Shown here in pieces: positions 56,057 through 64,000 of a DNA stretch of 64,000 nt (positions within the stretch are counted from its first letter, which is position 1; every line of letters starts with the position of its first letter). This stretch comes from Nymphaea colorata (taxonomy: Eukaryota > Streptophyta > Magnoliopsida > Nymphaeales > Nymphaeaceae). The translations under genes and the position numbers were made by a program. The notes under the pieces were generated by a model. It saw only the letters and a program-made list of their open reading frames with translations, searched no databases and was not told where the DNA came from. Where the stretch lies: NCBI RefSeq assembly GCF_008831285.2, contig NC_045151.1:7265682-7329681 (forward strand). The letters are read 5' to 3'.

Positions 56057-59000
56057 CTATGTCACATAGGTACGGGTACGGGTGTCGGTGCTGGTACGGG
56101 TACAAACCATTTTTAAAAAACTTGGGTACGGAGGTACGGCCGTACACACACATGCACATATACATATATATGTCAAAAAATTTCAAACAAAATAACATAT
56201 TTGCACATATATATATCAAAAATTACAAACAGAGTAACATATTCATAAATCATAATCCAAAATTTATCAGTCTTGATTCTCATTCTCCTCAGTCTCATAA
56301 TTAACATTCAAAATATATCAACTTTATTGATTTTCATTCTCCTCACTCCTCAGTTGCATCATCAAGATTAGAAAGAACAACAGGTTCTGTAAGATCCATA
56401 TTAAGAGCATGCAAATCATGTTCTCCTTCAAGTTTTACGTCAAATGTCTTCTGGATTAACATCCCAATACTTGGATGATCTTGAACTGCAAGTTGCATCA
56501 AAATCAAAATATGAAAAGTTAATATTAACTTTAAACAACCAACATAATATACATATGTAATATGTATACATATCAAAGATACAAAAAGAAAGAAATACCT
56601 GTAATCATTTGAAGTACGTGAAAGTAAGCGTAGGTTGGAGTGAACATAAACTAAATCTTCTGCTCGCTTACTAGTTAGCTTATTTCTCTTGATGTTGTGA
56701 ATTTGAGAATAAGTGCTCCAATTTCTTTCACAACATGAAGAGGTTGCAGGTTGAGATAATAACTTCAATGCAAGTTCTTGGAGATTTGGTGTCGATGCTC
56801 CAAAACCTAACCACCAATTAACAGGATCTTCTTCATCTCTTGCCATTGCAGCTTATATTGAATAATTTCTTCCACCAGAGAAGGTCGCAAACTCATTATT
56901 TATTAACTTCAACCGATGAGAATCAAAATATAGTCTTCCCAAACATATCTCCCTATTTTTTGATATTTCTAGATCTCGATTAGGAGGAACACGACCAGCC
57001 TGCCAACCATGTTTGTCCATAATATGTGGGATTTAAGGAGTGTGCCATACAATGGAAAGAGTTATTGCTTTTGTTCCATCTTCTTACTAAAATTCTATGC
57101 ACATGATCGAAAAACTCAGAATCATCAAGTGCAACATTCTTCTTCTCATGTCTAAAAATGATGTTTTGAATTTTTTCAATCATGTTTTCCCACATATCAT
57201 AAGCATGGGCCCTTCTTTATCTACTTCTCTCAGCATCTGCCAAATCGGCTCTGTAAACTGCAAAAAATATGTAACTTTATCCCACTATTCATCAGCTAAA
57301 ATGCATTTTTTTATTTCTTGAGCCTTCACAATGTCATCATTCCGATAAAACTCTCAATCTTTGTCAGTCACCATAAGTGTTAATGCATGTTTCACCTGCT
57401 TTATTCTTTTTATCATTACAATAATGGATGCAAAACGAGTCTCTGCTACCTTCAACAATTTCAAATCAGAATGCCTATTAAATATAGCAAAAGCGTTGTT
57501 GTGGTTTACAACAAAATTTCTGATGTTTCTGACATCATGCTCAAGCTCCTCAATCCATGAACACAAGAAACCGGCATTTGGATCATCTTTTGATGGGTTG
57601 CAAATACTTTTAAGTGCTAGATTTATACTGTGTGCCACACAAGGAGTCTAGAATATGTGACTATACTTGGGATCACTTGCCAAATTCATTCCTGCTCGTT
57701 GGCAAACTGGAGCATTATCAATAATAAGTTGCACAACATTATCTTCACCCACTTCTTTGATGACTTCTATAAATAGCCTTTTTAAGTACTCAACATCTTT
57801 ATACTCCCCAGATGCATCAACACATTTCAAGAAGATTGGTCTATCAAGCGAATAAACAATAAAATTTATCAGTGGCTGCCTTTGTATATCAGTCCACCCG
57901 TCAGAAACAATGGATACTCCATATTGTATCCACGAAAATTTCTTCTTCTCTAATAATTTTTCAATGTTTGCCTTCTCTTCTATAAGAATTACTGTTCTTA
58001 ACTTCTCTGAACTCGGGGATACATAACCACTCAAACTGCAATTAGCCAAACCTGTAACAACATCTTTCCAATAAGGACATCTGGCTACATTAAAAGGAAG
58101 TGAACTTGCAAAAAAGAACCTTCTGATCCTTCTATCCATCTCTGCCCTTCCCATATTATTGAATGCTTATGCTAATGTTTTTCTTTTCTTTGAAGGATCT
58201 TCACCTCCTTCAGTAGCATAAAGAGGAACAGACACACTTGACTTGGATGAAGATTTCTTCGTCTCAGCTGCATCTTGTTCTTTTTTGAATATCTTAATCT
58301 CCTCGTGGTAACTTTTGGGCATGGTCTAATTCCAACACCAGAAATATGCAACAAATGTGCCTTGCAACGTGTATAAGAGCCTGTGAACATCATATCACAA
58401 AATTTGCAAGAAAACATTACATTCCCACCACCACCTGGTCCTTTTGATAGTTTCTTCACATAGTGCCAAAGAGGCTGAGATGGATTATCCTTCTCTACTG
58501 TAGTGGTATTAACACTACCACTACAGCTTTCTACATTTCCGCTTCCTGTAGGCATCATTTCTTTTCCTTTGTCAACAACCATTACAACTTATGTTTGAAA
58601 GCACCTAGCAAAAGAGTTGCAACACAAAATCAATAGAAACGAGGATCATTCCAAATAGACGAATCCTCTCACGAAACGATATATCACAGCAATAACTAGG
58701 GAAGGCGCAGAGATGATCACAAAACGATATATCTCAGAACCTGCCGTGACCGGCTCAAGATCATGTTTGAGTGACAGTCGAGTTATTGCTGGTCGTTTTC
58801 TGATTAAGAGGTCAAATAAAGGGAACACAAACACAAACAGATATGCAAACACAAACACAAAAACAAACAGTTGGAAAATAGAACACAAAAAACAGACGCA
58901 AACGAAACATAAAAAACAGTCTCAAGAATCAAGATCGACGACTGTCGTCGCCGGTATGCTCCGCTGCCGGCAATAACTCGACTGTCATCTCAAGATCGAC

Positions 59001-59437
59001 GACTATCGTTGCCGATCGTCACCGGCGGCGAAGGCAAGGGTGGAAAATGAAAAAAAAAAAAGAAAAATACCCTCACAGTCGCCGATGCCATTCCGCTGCT
59101 GTTGTCGCCTTTGTTTCGCTGTTGCCGTTGCCGGAGAGGACCCTGCGTTCGCCGCCCCTGCCTTTGCTGCCGCTGCCATCGCCGGAGAGGAGAAAACCTT
59201 AAAACTTAAAACGAAAAAGGGTTTCGAACTTAAGGGTTTTTAACGTTAAATTGGTTTTAAAAGATAAAATCAAATAATCATTAAAATAAAAAAACGGACA
59301 TATTTGGACTCGGTCAACTTTGACCGTGTCCAAAAATGGACGGATACGGCCTCCGGTGCGTTGACCGTACCCGGTACGGTCAACGCCTCAAATTGGCGTA
59401 CCGGGTGCGTACTCGTACCGGTACTTGTGTTACAGAG
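56057..59437 (-). mobile_element. hAT element nested in the outer MITE, transposase-bearing
   Basis: 3381 bp with 24 bp terminal inverted repeats matching at 19 positions (left CTATGTCACATAGGTACGGG, right in reverse CTCTGTAACACAAGTACCGG) and a perfect 8 bp target duplication CTGGCCGG (56049-56056 and 59438-59445). It contains a decayed transposase gene on the minus strand. Subterminal sequence is rich in GGTACGGGTAC words. A GC-rich block (58920-59200) with a repeated ATCGACGACT word precedes the transposase gene. Confidence 0.9.
56343..58582 (-). pseudogene. hAT transposase (BED, DUF659, hATC), decayed
   Basis: Read on the minus strand. 58582-58172 starts MVVDKGKEMMPTGSGNVESC and holds a BED zinc finger (PLWHYVKKLSK, then FSCKFCDMMFTGSYTRCKAH). 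58154-57648 is DUF659 (WIQYGVSIVSDGWTDIQRQP, LIIDNAPVCQRAGMNL) and stops at TAG where tryptophan is expected before TPCVAHSINLALKSI. 57638-57354 has FAIFNRHSDLKLLKVAETRF. A stretch with stops around 57000-57350 follows. 56846-56343 contains hATC (LALKLLSQPATSSCCERNWS, KRAEDLVYVHSNLRLLSRTS) with an apparent small intron and an acidic tail. Several frame breaks make it non-functional. Confidence 0.88.
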
Positions 59438-59495
59438 CTGGCCGGACACTGATACTTCATATTTTTTGAAGTGTCCATGTAACATAGGAAGTAAC

Positions 59496-60177
59496 TAAAA
59501 CATACACAAAATGTTTTAAAAGAAAGTCAATTGACGTTTTATCTCCTGTTAGTTAATAAATGAAGCACTTGATATCGTCTAAGAAGTTGGAAAATTTATG
59601 TGTTATATTCTTCCTAAAAATATCAATTTCAAGTTTTCCTGGCGCAAATTCTTATATGTATCATTAACCACAATTATATATAGTCAAAACATCAAAGCGG
59701 CACTTAGGACAAGTCTAATGCTTAAGTTTCATGGTAGCTGCATAAATGCAAAGTGTGGAGGCTCCTTTTTTAACAGGTGCACAATAAGTAGGATTTTCTT
59801 TGTTCATGTTATCTTTTTCTAGTTCCTTTTCAATTTTTATTTTTGAAGCTCCTTTTGAGTGCTGACTAGGATTTTGAGCCAGGTTAACTAAGCAATGACT
59901 TTCATTTTGACTACTTAGACTCTAAAGGAAGTAGTAGAGAATGACTTTCTCCAACAATTTGAATGTTTATTGGTTGTTGACAAACGGTAGGTGTTTTTTC
60001 TGAACGTTCCTTTGTGGTTATTATTACTGTCATTAATTGTGGTAATTGGTACTGTAAATATTACGGATTTGTCGATTGTTATGGAGTCAATTACATTTTT
60101 TCTCATACTAACCTGAGAGTGCTACAGTGAAGATTAAGATTACTTTTTTTTTACTTCATGATGATTCACTTCTTTTT
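59496..60177 (+). other. Spacer between hAT elements
   Basis: AT-rich. Short frames only, with no recognised motif. Confidence 0.5.
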
Positions 60178-60185
60178 CTTTTTTC

Positions 60186-60560
60186 CTACGTCACACGGGT
60201 ATGGGTACGATAAGGGTACAGGTACGGGTACGTGTACGCAAACACGGCAATTTTCAAAATTTTAGGATACACGGACATGATGAATTTTATATTCTAAAAA
60301 ATTAAAAAGGATAATAAAATAAAAAAAAACATTAAATTAAGTCTCAGACTCTCGAACAAAACATTGTTCATCACCAATCTCATAAGTCATAAGAAAGAAA
60401 GTCTCAAACAAAACAAAGAATGTCAGGTTAGTAAAGTGGTTCGGATCGGGTCTGACCCAAACCCGATCCAAAATGTATCTTGCCGTGTCCAAGTGTCGGT
60501 ATCCAGGTGTCGGAGTGTCGACACTGGTACGCAGCCCATTTTGCCGTGTCCATGTGACAG
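60186..60560. mobile_element. hAT MITE with perfect target duplication
   Basis: 375 bp, starting CTACGTCACACGGGTATGGG and ending CGTGTCCATGTGACAG, flanked on both sides by CTTTTTTC (60178-60185 and 60561-60568). Related termini and GGTACGGGTACG subterminal words link it to the 55519-59487 elements. No coding capacity. Confidence 0.88.
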
Positions 60561-60568
60561 CTTTTTTC

Positions 60569-61267
60569 TAGTCCTTTTTGGTTTTTACCAAAGTTGTGCT
60601 ATTGGGAAATGGAAGTGGTGCAGAGGGAAAACCAGAAATCAACTAGGAGTAAAAAACAAGTCAAGAATTGAACAGGAAGAAATCTATAAAACGAGTGGAA
60701 AATGAAATTAGAAAGGAAAAAACAATAAAAGCAAGAAAAGTAAGCTTCCTCTCCACCAGAAAGCATGGGGGGAAGTCAGGATGGAACCCAGTGGCATAGC
60801 CACATTGCCAGGTGACGTGCCCAAACCCCCCTGATCCACTGGAAAATACATTGAAGGGCTGGGTCCACGTAACAGGAACCCACCTAGACCTGGCGTCCTA
60901 GCTTCTTTCCCCCCTCCCACCCAAAACAGATTTCTAGCTACAAGTTTCTATTATGGGGAAAGGAAAGAACTAAGCACCTACCTTCTTTCCCCACTCCCAC
61001 CCAAAACAGATTTCTAGCTACAAATAAGTTTCTATTATGGGGGAAAGGAAAGAACTAAGCACCTACACCTGCCATGCTTCAAAGCATTGTCTTTTGTGCT
61101 TCTGGAACATGTTTTCCTGACAAGCTTGTTTCCCTACCTATGCATTTTTTGATAACTATGATTTTCATTCATCTGAAAGTACATTAAAGCTTATTAAAGC
61201 ATCATGAATCTCAGCCCATTTATGTTAGTTCTGCTCTCTACTGTAGTTCTCACCTTGAATTGAGCAG
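60569..61267 (+). other. Spacer or intron upstream of reticulon exon
   Basis: Contains the 80 bp tandem duplication at 60903-61065. No coding exon was recognised. Confidence 0.5.
60903..61065 (+). repeat. Tandem duplication, about 80 bp x 2
   Basis: TTCTTTCCCC, then CTCCCACCCAAAACAGATTT, at 60903 and 60983. The second unit has a 4 bp insertion (AATA). Confidence 0.93.
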
Positions 61268-61438
61268 GTTTTGTTGCTGCCCACACATTGCCCGTGCTCT
61301 ATGAAAGATATGAGGATCAAGTAGATGGATTTGCTTACAGTGTCTTAGGTAAGCTTCAGGGCCATTACAAGAAGTTGGACTCGGGTCTCCTCAGTAAAAT
61401 CCCCAAAGGGAAACCTTAAGCCAAAGAAATTTGACTGA
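61268..61438 (+). pseudogene. Reticulon-like gene, last exon
   Basis: FVAAHTLPVLYERYEDQVDG then FAYSVLGKLQGHYKKLDSGL and LSKIPKGK, the C-terminal end of the plant reticulon-like (RTNLB) homology domain. These ER membrane proteins shape tubules. The acceptor GAGCAG precedes 61268. An extra C after GGGAAA gives KP and a stop at 61417-61419; without it the frame would read LKPKKFD to TGA 61436-61438, a typical lysine-rich tail. The rest of the gene, including the membrane hairpins, is not visible upstream. A slightly shortened but functional tail is possible. Confidence 0.8.
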
Positions 61439-63566
61439 AGATCATGATTACCGGTATACTTGATTCTTGCTCTGGAGGAGCCCTGATGCTGTCTTTCTGG
61501 CGGCGAGAATGCTTAGTCAAAAATGCATTGTCTTGAACAGGAATGAAGATCTTGTATCTGATAGAAATCTTAACTTGCACACAAATCAACTACCTGTCCT
61601 GTCCTGCTGCCCATGTGTCAGGGCTGGACCTATTAAAATTTGGTGCAATCTAGATTCTCTAAATAGAGCATCAATTTATGTATTATCCTAGTTTTGAATG
61701 ATATCTAAACAAGATACGCCTGTTGTGGCGTGGGTTGTGCACAAGTTTTTAGAGTGCTTATTCAGATCCAGTAAATCCGTTGGACCTGGTTTGACTCATA
61801 TAAGTTGGTAACTACTAAACCGGTAGCATCACAGGTGGTGAAAGGGAGTATCAGGCAGATCCTGCATCAAGTTTTAACTGTTTCATTTTGTTGCCCGAGC
61901 TTTTATATGTTGTTACCCTTTTAGAGCTAAGTGGTCATCTCGTCATTAAGAAAAAGTTCTAACGGATATAATTTTTTTTTTTATGACAAATGTGTTAATT
62001 TGAAAGACGCTTGTTAGGGCTCGCGTTCGGACCCAGCAGGAAACAATAAGTCTGGATTTTTTTTTTTGGATGTAAACCATTTGATGTGTTTATTGTTGAG
62101 TAGAGTCTACGCAGTTTTTTTAAAGATGTGAAAAATCAATGGCATGGATTACGGCCTTCACTCCCGCTTTCGTTTCCTTGCCAGCCTCAATTCCCAGCTG
62201 ATACCAAGTAATCTTTCTAAATTTCTTGCCCTTTTCTGCCGCAACGGAGATTTTGAAGTGTTTAATTTAAGCCTCGTTTTTGTTTCACAGTTTGGGGGGG
62301 GGGGGGGGGGGAACCTTTCTGAAATGATACTATTTTAGCAAGCTTAACAGACAACATAATTACATAAATAAGAAAATAAGTGGGACAAGTTCTGTAAATA
62401 ATAATATTTATGTTAGCTGCCATTTTGATGGCAAAGCCTTGCTTGCGAGTGTAGAAATAGACTTGACATCCAAAAACTTAGGAAGTCAGGTCCACGTCCA
62501 CTAGATGGATTCGTCCCCCTAGGTTAGCAAGATTTCCCAATTGCTGCTAGTTCCACCATCAATCACTGGTAACATGAAAAGTAAATCACAACAGGGTGTC
62601 AGCCGAAGTTGAGTGCAGACGATAGTTCACGGTTTATGTGTCAAACGTACAAGTGATTAACCCTTAATTCGTTCGTAAAGTAAAACCTTATATCTTTAGC
62701 ATCTGTTTTACCCAACTAGGTTGTGTTTGATAACTATGGATCTTAGAAGTAGGGTAGCCTTTTGGATGTGAGACCTGAGGTTTTAAAAGTCCATATGTTA
62801 GATTCCCTCCCTCAGCCTTCTCTCTCGCCTCTCCTCTCTACCTTTATTTGTAGATTTGAAATCCATACCTGACGTCAGGCCACTTAAATTAAACGACTCT
62901 TGCACAGAGTCTTAAGAGCTCATTTGATTGCCTGTTCCAAGGACAGAAGGAACAAGACATCCTGTTCTACATACTATTGTCCTATCTCAGTGGCCTGTGG
63001 TGTGAACCGTATGCTAGAGAAGATGACTGTTCTATCCGTCATTTGCTTTAAGAAAAATGCAATAAAATGGAGTCATAACTTGTTGGCAAACATAGCTAAA
63101 GATCAAGAATGAAAAGGTAAACTAGCTGCTGTGAATCAAATTAGGAACACAAAGGAAAAATCTCCTGCAAAACGGCTGAGTGTCATATGTTTGAAGATTT
63201 TACATCTAGTTGCTTGAATTAGACAAAAAACAGTTGAAAAGTGAAAAAGAAAGTTACAAGCTTCTGCAAGAAAGAATTTGAGCAACACAGAATAGAAATA
63301 CAAAAAATTCCTGAACACATACTATATAGTAGGAGCCTGAATGTATTCTGCTATTGGGGAAAAAAGAAACGAACACCGAAAACCATAATCCATGATCACC
63401 CTGCAATTTGAAGGAATTTCTGCAGTAATGTGCAGAAAAGTAGGGAAACAGAGGAAAAAAACGTGCAATGTGCATAAAAACGCCAAATCAGACGAACACT
63501 AGTATGCCAAAAGCTTATTAAGAAGCCAGCAATCGAGAGAGAGAGAGAGGGAAGGAGGGAGTTCAC
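61439..63566 (+). other. Downstream region, no gene recognised
   Basis: Includes the presumed reticulon 3' UTR and a G-run near 62294-62311. Frames 61467-61691 and 62900-63112 are unsupported. Confidence 0.5.
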
Positions 63567-63644
63567 CTGAGCCGAATATGTCAAAGATCGCCTAAGCTGA
63601 GAGATGCTCGCCAGGAGTGTGATGTTAGAGATGCGTTGAAGCAT
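63567..63644 (-). CDS. Possible first exon encoding a mitochondrial presequence
   Basis: Minus-strand ATG at 63644 gives MLQRISNITLLASISQLRRS then LTYSAQ, rich in Arg, Ser and Leu with no acidic residues, as in a mitochondrial targeting peptide. A good donor (CAG|GTGAAC) follows at 63566. No second exon was recognised in the window. It could also be chance. Confidence 0.4.
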
Positions 63645-63759
63645 GGGAGCTGGAGACTGAAAAAAGGAAACAGGCTTCAGAGCATGGAGCCAAAGAGTGA
63701 ACTAATTGATGGGGAGAGAAAGACACAGAAGTGAGCGGCCTATTACAACGTGGAAAGAT

Positions 63760-63806
63760 ATATATATATATATATATATATAGAAAGAGAGAGAGAGAGA
63801 GAGAGA
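63760..63806. repeat. (TA)n and (GA)n microsatellites
   Basis: TA run 63760-63782 followed by GA run 63785-63806. Confidence 0.92.
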
Positions 63807-63933
63807 ATTGGCATACGTTTAAGGCTTCACAGAATGCATCTGATCATTTTAGGTTCATTGTACATTGCAATGTGAAGGCAGCTGTCACCTCCCTCCATGG
63901 TGCCAACGACGCTTCGCCTGGCACTGGAGACTA

Positions 63934-64000
63934 GGGATGTCAGCGGATCGGATATACCTTTTACCATATCTGATTTTTCAGATATTCATATATTCGGATT
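63934..64000. mobile_element. Start of a second GGGATGTC-type element, cut by window end
   Basis: GGGATGTCAGCGGATCGGAT followed by GATATTCATATATTCGGATT, matching the composition and terminus of the 29454-29885 element. Confidence 0.6.

Larger units (their letters stand above)
55519..59487. mobile_element. Outer hAT MITE interrupted by a nested hAT element
   Basis: Ends CTATGTTGCATGGACAC and, in reverse, CTATGTTACATGGACAC. Flanks GTAGTAAC (55511-55518) and GAAGTAAC (59488-59495) match at 7 of 8 bases, as for a hAT target duplication. Without the nested insert it is about 580 bp and non-coding. It includes a (TA)n run at 55613-55640. Confidence 0.75.

Noticed and set aside
60708-60920. 70-codon minus-strand frame, Gly/Pro-rich
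   Set aside because: No domain, overlaps a tandem duplication, and no splice or start context.
1-64000. CRISPR arrays, operons, insertion sequences and rRNA genes
   Set aside because: None seen. Spliced exons and plant retroelements show this is a eukaryotic nuclear sequence.

Overview
The window is nuclear DNA of a flowering plant. The evidence is AT-rich intergenic and intronic sequence, long introns with GT/AG borders, Ty1/copia LTR retrotransposons primed by initiator tRNA-Met (TGGTATCA sites), hAT-type DNA transposons, and exons of plant housekeeping families. I had no search tool. Family names come from recognising conserved protein segments from memory, and coordinates were counted by hand.

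Layout. Positions 1-16987 (+) hold exons of a plant spastizin/ZFYVE26-like gene. It has in-frame stops, frameshifts, a lost splice acceptor and missing exons. Its first visible intron carries Copia element A (2685-8933), and a later intron carries two small TRIM-like retroelements (10849-11244 and 11704-12066). Positions 18302-19794 (+) are the last two exons of a small type I membrane protein gene, with Copia element B (19886-25954) inserted 91 bp past its ancestral stop. Positions 25960-31355 are mostly featureless, with a (TA)n run and a terminal-inverted-repeat element. Positions 31485-36480 (+) carry a FAX3/TMEM14-like chloroplast envelope gene remnant. Its 3' part is duplicated, and the two copies are separated by a 1.2 kb AT-rich array. 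Positions 36890-51339 (+) are the N-terminal half of a callose synthase (CALS9/GSL10-like), with Copia element C (37992-43594) in its first coding intron and several middle exons missing. Positions 51516-60560 are a hAT cluster: a short element, a 5'-truncated transposase gene, a 3.4 kb BED/DUF659/hATC element nested inside a 580 bp MITE-like element, and a 375 bp MITE with a perfect 8 bp target duplication. Positions 61268-61438 are the last exon of a reticulon-like gene. Positions 63567-63644 (-) may be the first exon of a mitochondrion-targeted protein.

No intact host gene is visible. Nearly every recognised coding fragment carries at least one small indel or stop. The region is either a block of decayed gene copies or an assembly with uncorrected indels. 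Missing exons and nonsense substitutions favour decay for the large genes.

The most unusual material is in Copia elements A and B. Two independent insertions (different target duplications) share the same deletion of the whole integrase core, so this lineage seems to have moved after losing its own integrase. They also share a long leader with a GC-rich block and an array of ACCGGTT-containing repeats. Copy A has an internal 153 bp inverted duplication of gag that could fold into a long hairpin. Element C carries a nearly perfect 465 bp tandem duplication of its reverse transcriptase.
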